In this document: piece after piece, positions 37,036-46,163 of the stretch
How positions within the stretch are numbered: position 1 is the stretch's first letter
Layout: the number at the start of each line of letters is the position of its first letter
Source: Corynebacterium incognita
GTDB taxonomy: Bacteria; Actinomycetota; Actinomycetes; Mycobacteriales; Mycobacteriaceae
Direction: 5' to 3'
DNA: 64,000 nucleotides
Assembly: GCF_014217255.1 (NCBI RefSeq)
Contig: NZ_CP059404.1
Span: 1,674,001-1,738,000 of the forward strand
The notes under the pieces: model-generated
What the model saw: the letters and a program-made list of their open reading frames with translations, nothing else
Databases searched by the model: none
Told to the model about the DNA's origin: nothing
Position numbers and translations under genes: made by a program

Positions 37036-37505
37036 AGGGGGGCATCGGCAAGCGTGGCGTCCAGCGCCTGGCGACGCCGCGCCATATCCGACTCCGCCGC
37101 CGACCACGACACCTGCATGTCCTGATCGCGGACCGTGACGGTGGGAGCGGCGTCGGCAAGCACCGGCAGGTGAGTGGCTAGTCACCAGGCCTGCCCGGCG
37201 TGCTCGGCGTCGAGGGCAAAAACGACGACCTTCTCCCCGCGCGGGCCCGCATACTGCACGGACGTCTCCAGCGTCCAGTCGCCCACATCGGCCGCACTGA
37301 GCCTCTCGACGACCTTCTCGACCCCCAGCCCTGTTTCTTCCGCATCGTGGACGGTGACGGTGTAGCGCCGCTGCGACTCGAGCGCGGCGCCGTCGCCGTC
37401 TCGGTTACCCTAGCGCGACTCCTCGTTGATGGCGATCATGCTGCAGGCCGAGACCACGCAGCCTGCCAGTCCCAGCGCAGCGCCGAGGACCCGTGCCTTC
37501 TTCAT
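37032..37505 (-). pseudogene. Lipoprotein gene broken by two in-frame stop codons
   Basis: One minus-strand frame runs from ATG 37503-37505 to TAG 37032-37034 (158 codons) and is protein-like throughout. It begins MKKARVLGAALGLAG and a lipobox VSAC, i.e. a lipoprotein signal peptide, and continues with the segments RYTVTVHDAEETGLGVEKVV and DWTLETSVQYAGPRGEKVVVF. It is interrupted by TAG at 37410-37412 (codon 32) and TGA at 37182-37184 (codon 108), the latter after AGQAW where TGG would restore the frame. No frameshift is needed, so two point changes inactivated it. The intact family is not recognised. Its end overlaps the MFS gene by 4 bases. Confidence 0.75.
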
Positions 37506-37613
37506 CGCTGTGCCGCCTTCCTTATTAAACGTCGAACGCACTCACTCAAACAGTTCAACTATTTTTAATGTAACCGTCGCGCCAGGTTCATCAGCCAGCG
37601 ATAACTTTTTGCT

Positions 37614-39758
37614 GTGCAATTCATCAACAAAACCGTCGCCGTCGCCTGCGTCGTGGCCCTGCCGTTGGTCACCACTGTAGTCCCGGCCCACGCGGTAGAA
37701 CCCACGCCTCAGTCCGCTGGTACTGCGACCGAAACGGCCGGCGCAGACCTCAACACCGCCCCCGGCGCCCGCGGCACCATCGCCGTGCTCCCGGACACCC
37801 AGTTCTATTCCCGCTACGGCGCGGAGGGCAACGATCAGTTCTCGCTGCAGTTCCCGGATACGCCGAACCCTTTTGATGCCCAGACCCAGTGGATCGTCGA
37901 CAAGCAGGACGAGCTGGACATCTCCATGACCCAGCACCTGGGCGACGTCGTGGACCAGGCTGACGTCGCCGCCGAGTGGCCGGTGGCCGACCGCGCCATG
38001 TCCACCCTGGAGAAAGCCACTGTGCCGTACGCCATCATTCCGGGCAACCACGACGCCATGGGCAACTCGTTCGCGCCGTATACCGAGACTTTCCCCGCCG
38101 ACCGCCAGGCCACGTCTTCCTCCCACGAGGCGTCCAGCCCGTCGGGTTTGTCCAACTTTCACACCTTCGAAGTGTCCGGCGTGCCGATGGGCAGCGTCAA
38201 CGTGCCGTGGGACGCCTCCGATGCGGAGCTCGCCTGGGCCGATGATCAGCTCAAGGCGCACCCGCACCTGCCGACGATTGTGACCTCGCACCAGATCATC
38301 AACATCACCGGTAGCGGGGAGCCGGAGTCCACTGACTTCGGCCAAAAGCTGTGGGATGAGGTAATCAACCCCAATCCGCAGGTGTTCCTCACCTATTCCG
38401 GCCACCATCATGGTGCGACTAACCGAGTGCTGCACAACGATCAGGGTTTGCCGGTGTTCCAGCAGCTCATCGACTACCAGATGGCCTACCAGGGCGGCAA
38501 CGGCCTGATGTCGCTGGTGGAGTTCGATTTCACGAATAACCAGCTGAGCCAGACGTCGTTTAGCCCGTGGGTGCTGCAAAAGCCGCAGGAGAAGCTGACC
38601 TCGTTCGACGAGGCCGTGCTCACCGACGCTGGTTCCACCTATTCTTACGATTTCGATTTCGGCAAGCGTTTCAAGGCCATCGGTGCGGAGTACAAGCCCG
38701 AGGGCAGTGCGGAGTCCTACTCGCAGAAGCTGCGCGCGCAGATCGACGCCGAGTTCACTCCGGCCGAGGCCATCAAACACACTGCCCCGGAGTGTGAGGC
38801 CGATTACCCGGAGGTTGACGGCACCGTCGCGCACTGGCGCCCGGAGGCCAAGGACGGGAAGGTGCAGTACACCGACATCACCGGCAACGGCAACGACATG
38901 ACGCAGAAGTCCACCGGCGGTTCCGCCAAGCTTGTCGACGCCGCGCCCGAGAACTCCGCCGCACCCCACGCGGTGCGCTTCGACCCCGGCGCGAAGCACC
39001 TGTTCACCTACTTCGAGACCGGCGACGATGCGCCGATCAACAACGAGAAGTTCGAGGACGGCTACACGTTTGAGACGTTTATCAACATCGACGAGAACTT
39101 CAGCGAGGACAACCACTGGATGGGCTTCATCTCCCGCTTTGGTATGCGCTCCCAGCTGGATAACCTCAACACGGATTCGGACTTGGAGGAGCCGCCGGCC
39201 CAGGGAGCTATCTCCAGCCTGCGGGAGATCCAGTGGGCGTTCGCCGAGTCCAACGACGCGGTGGAGGGGCACTCTAACTGGTCCTCGGATGTCCCGGCGG
39301 GGCAGTGGCTGCACGTGGCCGTGGTAGACACCGGCGAGCAGTCTGACGGCACGGGTTCTGTGACCATGTACGTCAACGGCGCCCCGGTGCTGCGCAACGC
39401 CTATGGCCCGCATGGCCTCAATGGCATCGACGGCAAGAAGTGGATCATCGGCGGCTCAACGTATGCCGACATGCTGTCCTCGGGCTTCTTCGGCGAGATT
39501 GGCGAGGCGCGCTTCACCGACCACGCCCTGGACAAGGATCAGTGGCTCACTGAGCACGCTGGCACCTGCCCCGGCGACAGCAACAGCAATTCCAGCGGCA
39601 GCTCCCACGGCAGTTCCGCGGGAGTGTCCATCGTCGCTGTCGCCGCCGCGCTCGGCGCGACGGTGGCCGCGCTGGCGCACGTGAATCCGAAGATTCTGCC
39701 CGCCTGGGCGCGGCCGCACGTCAAGCGCTTCCAGAAATTTATCGCTTCCCAAAAATAG
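37614..39758 (+). CDS. Secreted, membrane-anchored metallophosphoesterase with LamG-like domain
   Basis: A 714-residue exported protein: signal peptide (residues 1-28, ending PAHA), calcineurin-like phosphoesterase domain with LPDTQFYSRYG, QHLGDVVDQ, IPGNHDAMG, VTSHQ and YSGHHHG metal-binding motifs (residues 60-290), then a concanavalin/LamG-like domain (about 410-640) and a serine/glycine linker leading to a C-terminal helix and a basic tail. It should hydrolyse phosphoesters at the cell surface. The start is GTG at 37614, 6 bases after a TAACTT box. The end overlaps the convergent 5'-nucleotidase by 20 bases. Confidence 0.9.
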   Translation: MQFINKTVAVACVVALPLVTTVVPAHAVEPTPQSAGTATETAGADLNTAPGARGTIAVLPDTQFYSRYGAEGNDQFSLQFPDTPNPFDAQTQWIVDKQDELDISMTQHLGDVVDQADVAAEWPVADRAMSTLEKATVPYAIIPGNHDAMGNSFAPYTETFPADRQATSSSHEASSPSGLSNFHTFEVSGVPMGSVNVPWDASDAELAWADDQLKAHPHLPTIVTSHQIINITGSGEPESTDFGQKLWDEVINPNPQVFLTYSGHHHGATNRVLHNDQGLPVFQQLIDYQMAYQGGNGLMSLVEFDFTNNQLSQTSFSPWVLQKPQEKLTSFDEAVLTDAGSTYSYDFDFGKRFKAIGAEYKPEGSAESYSQKLRAQIDAEFTPAEAIKHTAPECEADYPEVDGTVAHWRPEAKDGKVQYTDITGNGNDMTQKSTGGSAKLVDAAPENSAAPHAVRFDPGAKHLFTYFETGDDAPINNEKFEDGYTFETFINIDENFSEDNHWMGFISRFGMRSQLDNLNTDSDLEEPPAQGAISSLREIQWAFAESNDAVEGHSNWSSDVPAGQWLHVAVVDTGEQSDGTGSVTMYVNGAPVLRNAYGPHGLNGIDGKKWIIGGSTYADMLSSGFFGEIGEARFTDHALDKDQWLTEHAGTCPGDSNSNSSGSSHGSSAGVSIVAVAAALGATVAALAHVNPKILPAWARPHVKRFQKFIASQK

Positions 39759-41730
39759 CGCCGCGCACATCGCGCACGGCCTTGCGCACGCTCGGCGGGA
39801 TAATCGACCAGTTCATGTCCACGCCGACGTTGAGCAGGCCGATCACCGCGCCCACCAGGCCCGCAATCCCGAGCACACCCGCGCCCACGGACGAGCCTGA
39901 CGACGCCCCGTCGCCGTCATCTCCGGCCTCGCAGCCGGTCACCGTCACCGGCGCCAGCGCGGTGGTGCCCGCATCAGTGGTCACCACCAGGAACTGCTCA
40001 CCGCACAGATCCTCCGGCACCGTCAGCTCCACGCTCGCGGTGCCGTGTGTGATCGGGGCCTGTGCCACGGCGTCGCCAAGCGCGACCTTCGCCGTGGTCG
40101 CCTGCGGGTCGGTGTCCACCGTGTAGTTGAGCGAGGACAGATCGACCGTGAGTTTCGCTCCCGGGGTGGTCTCGCGGGACGTCGTCACGCCCACGCCGGT
40201 CTGCGCCGCGGGGACCTTGTGCTTGTCGGAGCCCAGGTACGTCAAGAACGCCTCCAGGTCCAGCACGCCCGGGTCCACGACGTCGCGGCCCGCGCCGGCG
40301 GGGAAGTGGCCGTCGCCGCCACCGGTGACCAGGAACGCCGCGCCGGCCACGCGGTAATCGCGGTCCATCTCCAGTGGCTTGCCGCCAATGGTCACGCCCG
40401 TGACCTTCTCGCCCTGCGGCGCCTTAGGGTCGTAGGTGTAGGCCACGTTGTCGGACAAGCCGATCACGCGGTCCGGGTGCGTGGAATCCGCCTTCTCCCA
40501 CTGGCTTTCCAGCGCGTCCTTGATCTGCTGCCCGGTGAAGGTGGCTACCACGTAGTTGTTGGCAAACGGGTGGATGTTCGCCGCTTCTTCGTAGGTGACA
40601 TCGCCCGCGTCCAGGTCGGCGCGCACGCCGCCGGCGTTCATGACGCCCAGGTCCACGTCCTGGCCGGTGGCGTCTTCCACGGCGTATTTCGCGCCGTTGG
40701 CAATGAAGTTGGAGATGGTGGACTCGTCCGACCACTCGCCGCGCACCATCGCGCCGGAGACGTTGCCCACGACCTTGGCGCCGAGCTTGTCCGCCTCGGT
40801 CACCGCCTTGTCGACGATCCCTTGCACCCCAGCGTCCGCCTGGGTCCCGGCCGCAGCGGCGTAGTCGTACTGCGCGACCTTGACGTCCGCAATCGTGCCC
40901 GCGGTTTTGTCGAAGGTGATGTCCAGGTCGCTGAGCAGCTTGGTGTGGGCGTCGCTTTGCAGCACGTATAGCGGGGAGGTGCCGTCGCGCTCGATGGTCT
41001 GGTTAAACGGTTTGTGGGAGTGGCCTCCGAACACGACGTCGACCTCCGCGCCGAACTTGTCCGCGTTGGCCGCCGCGTCTTCGTGGAACAGCGCCACCAC
41101 GACGTCCGCCTCGCCGGAGTCCTTGAGCTGCTTAGCGAGCGTGTTGGTCTCGGCCACCGGGTCGCGGAACTCCAGGCCCTTGACCGCGTCCGCGGACACA
41201 ATCGACGGGGTCTGCTGCGTCACGGTGCCCACGAAAGCCACCTTGACGCCGTTCATCTCTTTGACGACGTGCGAGTCGAGCGCGCGCTGGCCGTCCTTGT
41301 ACACGTTGGCGCCGAGCAGCGGGTAGTCGGACGCGGCGTCGATACGCCCGGTCAGATCGTCGAAGCCCTTGTCGAACTCATGGTTGCCTACCGCGGTGGC
41401 CTCCACACCCATGGCGTTGAGTGCCTCCAGGGCGTACTTGTCTTCGGAGACCGAGGACACGAAGGCGGAGCCGCCGACGTTATCGCCTGAGGACACGAAT
41501 GCGTATTCCTGCCCTTGGTTGACCTGCTTGGCCAGGCCCGCGAGCTTGACGGCGCCCATTTCCTTGGTGCCGTCATCTTCCAAGTGGCCGTGGAAATCGG
41601 TGAAGTTGGTGACGGAAAACTCCGCCAACTCCGCTGCTGTTGCCGGCGCTACGAGCACGGAGCCACATACCGACACTGACACTGACGCCGCCGCTACTGC
41701 CAGCGCCCGGCCCATCCGACGAGATTGCAT
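39739..41730 (-). CDS. Secreted 5'-nucleotidase / 2',3'-cyclic phosphodiesterase family protein
   Basis: A 663-residue exported protein of the UshA type: signal peptide ending ATAAE, calcineurin-like N-terminal domain with NFTDFHGHL, SSGDNVGGS, AVGNHEFDKG and VFGGHSHKP (metal ligands), and the C-terminal 5'-nucleotidase substrate domain with NAGGVRADLDAGDVTYEEA and FLVTGGGDGHFPAG. A glycine/serine linker, a hydrophobic helix and a basic tail anchor it in the membrane. It should release phosphate and nucleosides from external nucleotides. AGGGGAAG precedes the ATG. It has the same overall plan as its convergent neighbour. Confidence 0.93.
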   Translation of the reverse strand: MQSRRMGRALAVAAASVSVSVCGSVLVAPATAAELAEFSVTNFTDFHGHLEDDGTKEMGAVKLAGLAKQVNQGQEYAFVSSGDNVGGSAFVSSVSEDKYALEALNAMGVEATAVGNHEFDKGFDDLTGRIDAASDYPLLGANVYKDGQRALDSHVVKEMNGVKVAFVGTVTQQTPSIVSADAVKGLEFRDPVAETNTLAKQLKDSGEADVVVALFHEDAAANADKFGAEVDVVFGGHSHKPFNQTIERDGTSPLYVLQSDAHTKLLSDLDITFDKTAGTIADVKVAQYDYAAAAGTQADAGVQGIVDKAVTEADKLGAKVVGNVSGAMVRGEWSDESTISNFIANGAKYAVEDATGQDVDLGVMNAGGVRADLDAGDVTYEEAANIHPFANNYVVATFTGQQIKDALESQWEKADSTHPDRVIGLSDNVAYTYDPKAPQGEKVTGVTIGGKPLEMDRDYRVAGAAFLVTGGGDGHFPAGAGRDVVDPGVLDLEAFLTYLGSDKHKVPAAQTGVGVTTSRETTPGAKLTVDLSSLNYTVDTDPQATTAKVALGDAVAQAPITHGTASVELTVPEDLCGEQFLVVTTDAGTTALAPVTVTGCEAGDDGDGASSGSSVGAGVLGIAGLVGAVIGLLNVGVDMNWSIIPPSVRKAVRDVRGAIFGKR

Positions 41731-41836
41731 TTCTTCCCCTTACACAACAGATAAGAAAACGTTAAATTGCCGCTTTCTAGTCTTAATCCGCCCACCGCGA
41801 CCCTGCAGCGCGCGCACGGAAAATTCACGCCGGCGT

Positions 41837-41929
41837 AACTTGTCCTTCACCGTCGGCATCGGCCTCATCAAGGACATCCCCGCCGTGGCGGAGCTGGTGG
41901 AGCGGTTGTTCGCGGAGGAAATACATTAA
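41837..41929 (+). pseudogene. C-terminal remnant, probably of a nitronate monooxygenase-like gene
   Basis: The frame ending at 41929 finishes with VGIGLIKDIPAVAELVERLF and a few residues more. The pattern G-x-GLI-x-DIP-x-VAELVERL resembles the last helix of FMN-dependent nitronate monooxygenases (2-nitropropane dioxygenases) and related FabK-like enzymes. No upstream part of such a gene is present, so this is a remnant of about 30 codons. The rest of 41731-42012 shows no gene. Confidence 0.4.
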
Positions 41930-42012
41930 AAACGGTCGGGCCTCGAAATAGCTTTCACACTTTATGCGTTTGTTGAAAAGGCCTGATATTACTCAAGTAG
42001 AGAGAGAAAATA

Positions 42013-42969
42013 ATGAAACAGTGGGTAGCTAATAAGTTTGGAGAGCCTGCAGAGGTTTTGACCTTGCGTGACGCTAATTTGCCCTCAGCAGGTCCAGGGG
42101 AAGCAGTTGTAAGGGTTCTCACCGCCAGTCTCGCGTTGCCTGACCTGATGATGGTCAAGGGGAACTATCCCATGGTGGCGCAACCGCCTGTTGTGCCTGG
42201 TCAAGAAGTTGTTGGAATCGTGGAAGAGGCAGGCGAAGGATTTCCTCATGCTGTAGGTACCCGGGTCGTCGGAGGCTCTCACTTTGACCGCGGATTCGGC
42301 GGGTTCGGAGAGTATTCGCTGATGCCCGCCTGGAGCGCATTCGAAGTGTTGGATGAACTTACTGATGAGCAGGCAGTAGGTTTTGTTGGCTCCTATCACT
42401 TGGCGCACATCGGTTTGTTTCACCGTGCTCACTTGAAAGAAGGGGAGACCGTGCTAGTACTCGGTGGTGCAGGGCGCACGGGTTCTGCCGCCATCCAAGT
42501 GGCCAAGGCGATGGGGGTGACTGTCATCGCTACTGCACGTTCAGAAGAATCTGCTGATTTCTGCGTTCAGCAGGGGGCAGATTTTGTGGTTTCCAGAGCC
42601 GACGAGCTGCCGGAAGGAGTTTCCATCGACGTCATTTACGACACCGTCGGTGCGACAGTATATAAAGACTTCGCAGGACTGTTTAACCGTGGTGCCCGTC
42701 TGCTCCTCGTAGGATTCGCTAGTGGTACGGACACTGTACTAGACACACACGATTTACTGATGAGGGATTACTCTGCGGTCGGGGTTCTTTCCACATTTCG
42801 CACTGCGAGCGAGCAAGAATCGTCCTTAGCGGCGCTGAGTCAGATGCTCAAGGACGGTGTGATCGACCCGCCCGTTGCTGGTGTGTGGGACTTTGCAGAT
42901 GTTCCTCGTGCCATGCAGGTACGCTCCGCGAAAGCCCACGGGCAGTCAGTTATTAGGGTGAGCACATAG
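42013..42969 (+). CDS. Quinone oxidoreductase-like medium-chain dehydrogenase/reductase
   Basis: A 318-residue zinc-free MDR-family reductase. The N-terminal GroES-like domain starts MKQWVANKFGEPAEVLTLRD and includes PGQEVVGIVEEAGEGF; the Rossmann domain has VLVLGGAGRTGSAAIQVAKAMGV, which binds NADPH. No catalytic zinc cysteines. It probably reduces quinones or enones. The DNA is visibly AT-richer and uses codons such as TTT, GTT and GGA more than the neighbours, and it is flanked by gene remnants on both sides, which points to recent acquisition. AGAGAG before the ATG is the ribosome binding site. Confidence 0.88.
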   Translation: MKQWVANKFGEPAEVLTLRDANLPSAGPGEAVVRVLTASLALPDLMMVKGNYPMVAQPPVVPGQEVVGIVEEAGEGFPHAVGTRVVGGSHFDRGFGGFGEYSLMPAWSAFEVLDELTDEQAVGFVGSYHLAHIGLFHRAHLKEGETVLVLGGAGRTGSAAIQVAKAMGVTVIATARSEESADFCVQQGADFVVSRADELPEGVSIDVIYDTVGATVYKDFAGLFNRGARLLLVGFASGTDTVLDTHDLLMRDYSAVGVLSTFRTASEQESSLAALSQMLKDGVIDPPVAGVWDFADVPRAMQVRSAKAHGQSVIRVST

Positions 42970-43002
42970 AGCATCAGTAACCAACGTCATGGAGCAAACA
43001 TC

Positions 43003-43056
43003 TTGAAGGCAGTGTTTCTTCCTCAGTTCGGTGCACCTTTGAGTAGAGCGAGGTGA
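43003..43056 (+). pseudogene. N-terminal remnant of a second reductase-like gene
   Basis: GGAG at about 42991-42994 is followed 8 bases later by TTG and the 17-codon frame MKAVFLPQFGAPLSRAR, then TGA. MKAVxLxxFG is the usual beginning of quinone reductase/alcohol dehydrogenase proteins, so this looks like the ribosome binding site and first codons of such a gene whose remainder has been lost. Short length keeps confidence low. Confidence 0.3.
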
Positions 43057-43154
43057 TGTGAAGAGCGGCGGTGGTGGAAATCGCTGGGCACTAGTCTTCG
43101 AAATTTTTGCGCCGGCACGGGCGAACTGTCAAGCACCTGTGAGATAGTCATTGT

Positions 43155-44939
43155 ATGGGCATGTACGACGTTAATCAGAAATCCGTGAGCAGCTTGTTGG
43201 GCGATATTGAAAGTGACAATATCGCCATCCCGGAAATGCAGCGACCGTTTGTGTGGACTAGTAAGAAGGTCCGCGATCTCATGGATTCTCTGTACCGCGG
43301 CTACCCGGTGGGCTACCTCATCACGTGGCAGTCGTCGTGGGTGCCGGTAAAAGGTGGCGGCAGCGCGGGCTACAAGCAGATTCTCATCGACGGACAGCAA
43401 CGCACCACTGCGCTGCGCGCGGCGGTGGCGGGGGAGACCGTCATGACCAAGGACTTCCAGAACAAGCGCATCGTCATCGCTTTCAACCCGCTGACTGAGG
43501 AGTTCGCCACCGCTACGCCGTTCATTGTTAAGGATTCGGAGTGGATTTCCGATATCTCCGAATTCCTCAAGCTCGAGGATTCCATCGAGGCACTGTTTGA
43601 CTACCTAGAGGCCAACCCCGGCGCCGACCGTAAAGTGGTGGGGCGTTCCATGGAAAAGCTCCGTGCCATTAAGAGCGCACAGATCGGCGTCATTTCGCTC
43701 AATGAGGGCCTCGACATTGAGACCGTCACTGAGATCTTCACCCGCATCAACTCGAAGGGTGTTCCGCTGAGTAGCGCGGATTTTGTTATGAGCAAGATCA
43801 GCGCCTACGGCGAAAAGGGGCGCAACCTCCGCAAGCTCATCGACTACTTCGCACACCTCGCAGTGAACCCCGGCGCGGTTTCTGATATCTCTAACGACCA
43901 TGAGTTCACCGAAACTAAGTTCTGGCCGGCGATTTCCTGGCTCAAGGATGACACCGAGGATCTTTACGATCCGTCGTACGTAGACATCATTCGCGTGGCG
44001 GGCCTGGTGGCGTTCAACCGTGGTCGCCCCGCCTTCGTGGTCCGCGAGCTGAGCGGACTCAACCCGGAAACGCGGAAGTTTGAGCCCCAACGAATCCCCG
44101 CCGCGTACCAGGCGTTGGAGGATGCGCTGCTCACCACCGTGCGCCGCTACCACTTCGAGCACTTCATTACGTTGCTGAAGTCCGCGGGGTTCATCGATAA
44201 GTCGCTGATCTCCTCTACTAACGCGGTGAACTTCGCCTACGCGCTCTACCTTATCTTGCGCGCCGAGGGGCGCCCCGATCACGAAATTGATCCCATTGTC
44301 CGACGGTGGTTTGTGCTCATGCTGCTCACTGGCCGCGCGTCCGCATCCTTTGAAACCACCTTCGAATCCGATCTCTCTCGTGTTAAGCGTATAGGCGCGG
44401 AGGCTGCCCTCCGAGAGATCGAAAGCGCCGAGCTCAGCGACGCCTTCTGGAACGTCGGCCTGCCGCAGCGACTTAACTCCTCGGCGGTCAACAATTCTCA
44501 GTTCCGCGTATTCCAGGCGTCGCAGGTCAAGCAGCGCGCCCACGGCTTCTTGTCCAAGCACATCACCGTCCAGTCCATGATCGAGCAAAGTGGCGACATC
44601 CATCACTTGGTGCCCAAGGACTACCTGCGCAAGAACGGCATTAACGATAAGCGCGATTACAACCAGGTGGCCAACTACGCGCTCACGGAAACCCAAGTCA
44701 ACGTCCGCATCGGCAACCGCCAGCCCGCTGAGTACATGAGCGCCGTTGAGGCACAGATCAACAACGGCGCTCTTACCCTCGGCGAAATTTCTACCGCCGA
44801 AGGACTTGCCGAGAATCTCAAAGAAAACGCCATTCCCGCCTCTCTCAAAAACACCACGTACGAAAACTATGAGGACTTCCTCAATGCCCGCCGCCAGCTG
44901 ATGTCCCAGGCGTTGAAGGAGTACTACTTCGCCCTTTAA
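43155..44939 (+). CDS. DUF262 (GmrS-like) protein with C-terminal HNH-type domain
   Basis: A 594-residue protein. The N-terminal DUF262 domain, of the ParB/GmrS nucleotide-hydrolysing fold, shows IPEMQRPFVWTSKKVRDLMDSL, the key motif IDGQQRTTAL (Asp79-Arg83) and FTRINSKGVPLSSADFV. The C terminus has GDIHHLVPKDYLRK with His483-His484 and then NQVANYALTETQVNVRIGN, an arrangement like DUF1524/HNH nucleases. DUF262-DUF1524 proteins include the modification-dependent restriction enzyme GmrSD and several anti-phage factors, so defence is likely. It stands alone, with no methyltransferase nearby. The start may be ATG 43155 or 43161. Confidence 0.82.
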   Translation: MGMYDVNQKSVSSLLGDIESDNIAIPEMQRPFVWTSKKVRDLMDSLYRGYPVGYLITWQSSWVPVKGGGSAGYKQILIDGQQRTTALRAAVAGETVMTKDFQNKRIVIAFNPLTEEFATATPFIVKDSEWISDISEFLKLEDSIEALFDYLEANPGADRKVVGRSMEKLRAIKSAQIGVISLNEGLDIETVTEIFTRINSKGVPLSSADFVMSKISAYGEKGRNLRKLIDYFAHLAVNPGAVSDISNDHEFTETKFWPAISWLKDDTEDLYDPSYVDIIRVAGLVAFNRGRPAFVVRELSGLNPETRKFEPQRIPAAYQALEDALLTTVRRYHFEHFITLLKSAGFIDKSLISSTNAVNFAYALYLILRAEGRPDHEIDPIVRRWFVLMLLTGRASASFETTFESDLSRVKRIGAEAALREIESAELSDAFWNVGLPQRLNSSAVNNSQFRVFQASQVKQRAHGFLSKHITVQSMIEQSGDIHHLVPKDYLRKNGINDKRDYNQVANYALTETQVNVRIGNRQPAEYMSAVEAQINNGALTLGEISTAEGLAENLKENAIPASLKNTTYENYEDFLNARRQLMSQALKEYYFAL

Positions 44940-44985
44940 GTCTCACCGTGGATAAACCACACCACCCCTCACTACAGTGGCGCCC

Positions 44986-45906
44986 ATGGCTATCCCCTTC
45001 ATTTACGCAGACCAGGTGCACTCGGCACTGAGCCCGCGGGCGGCGGTGGAGACGTTGCGGGAGGTGCTGGCGTCCGGTTTCGATCCGGCCGCTGACCAGC
45101 CGCGGTCGTTCATGCCCACCACCCACGGCGAGCTGCTCATCATGCCCTCGGCCACCTCGCGGGGCTTCGGGGTGAAGCTGGTGTCCGTCGCGGACGCCGG
45201 GTACGAGGGCGCGGCGGAGCGCATCCAGGGCACCTACGTGCTTTTCGACGACGCGACCCTCGCCCCGAGTTGCCTCATCGACGGCATCGCGCTGACCAGC
45301 CTGCGCACCCCGGCGGTGTCCCTGGCCGGCGTCGTGGGGTTCCTGCGTGACGACGCCGCGCCGCTCAAGGTCGCGATCGTCGGTACCGGCGCGCAGGGCC
45401 GGGCGCACGAGACGACCGTCGAGTCCGTCTTTGAGGACATCCGTGAAGTGGACGTGATGTTCCTCGGCCGGACGAAGCCGGCAGACCTGGAGAACTGGGC
45501 GTCGCTCAGCAGTGCCGAGGGCAAGGAGACCCTGGCGGCCGCGGAGCTGGTGATCTGCGCGACGACGGCGAGCGAGCCGTACCTGGGGTTGGAAGATGTG
45601 CGTTCCGACGCCGTGATTGTCGCCCTCGGCTCGCACACCCCGGACGCGCGGGAGGTGCGCGGCGACCTGATGGCGGGCGCGCAGGTCATCGTCGAGGACG
45701 TGGCCACCGCCCAGCGTGAGGCGGGTGACGTCATCCAGGCCGTGGATGAAGGCGCGCTGGAGATGGCCGAGTGTGTGAGCCTTGCCGACGTCGTGCGCGG
45801 TACCGCCACCGTGAACCGCGAACGGCCGATCGTGTTTAAGTTCACCGGCATGCCGTGGGAGGATCTGGCGCTCGCGCAGGCGGTGGCGGACATCGTCGAG
45901 GTGTAA
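44986..45906 (+). CDS. Ornithine cyclodeaminase / mu-crystallin family protein
   Basis: A 306-residue OCD-family protein. The Rossmann motif VAIVGTGAQGRAHETTV binds NAD(P), and SLRTPAVSLAGV and ALGSHTPDAREV are typical family segments. The family includes ornithine cyclodeaminase, alanine dehydrogenase and ketimine reductases; the substrate cannot be decided here. ATG 44986 is chosen because TACAGT (44973-44978) ends 7 bases earlier, giving a leaderless start; GTG 44977 would overlap the -10 box. An amidohydrolase remnant follows, so an original pair may have been lost. Confidence 0.85.
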   Translation: MAIPFIYADQVHSALSPRAAVETLREVLASGFDPAADQPRSFMPTTHGELLIMPSATSRGFGVKLVSVADAGYEGAAERIQGTYVLFDDATLAPSCLIDGIALTSLRTPAVSLAGVVGFLRDDAAPLKVAIVGTGAQGRAHETTVESVFEDIREVDVMFLGRTKPADLENWASLSSAEGKETLAAAELVICATTASEPYLGLEDVRSDAVIVALGSHTPDAREVRGDLMAGAQVIVEDVATAQREAGDVIQAVDEGALEMAECVSLADVVRGTATVNRERPIVFKFTGMPWEDLALAQAVADIVEV

Positions 45907-45945
45907 TGTCTCCGCGTAGCCTGGTGTCACGACGAACCAGATGAC

Positions 45946-46077
45946 AGATGCGGTTTCCAGGACTTCGCCAACGCGCCGGGCAACCACAACGCGGCTTTCG
46001 CGCCCGACCTTCAGCCCACGCTCGATCGCGGCGTCGCCGCCATCGTGGTGGCCGCCAGCGAGTGGCTAGGGCGCTGA
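45946..46077 (+). pseudogene. C-terminal remnant of an M20-type amidohydrolase
   Basis: The plus frame ending with TGA at 46075-46077 reads protein-like for about 40 codons, including the segments APGNHNAAFAP and PTLDRGVAAIVVAASEWL. GNHxxxFxPxxxPTLxxGxxAxVxAAxxWL is the usual ending of M20 amidohydrolases. The upstream 900 or so bases expected for such a gene are absent; they are replaced by the cyclodeaminase gene, so this is a deletion remnant. Confidence 0.5.
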
Positions 46078-46163
46078 TTTCAGTGATTGCGCAGTGTCTA
46101 GATATAGAAAGGGCCCCGCGATCGCGCAATTCTTCGCTGCGAGCGCGGTAGAGTGCTGAAGGT

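Noticed and set aside
46086..46130. ATTGCGC/GCGCAAT inverted repeat before the MFS gene
   Set aside because: Arms are 31 bases apart in GC-rich DNA without a promoter relation, so chance is likely.
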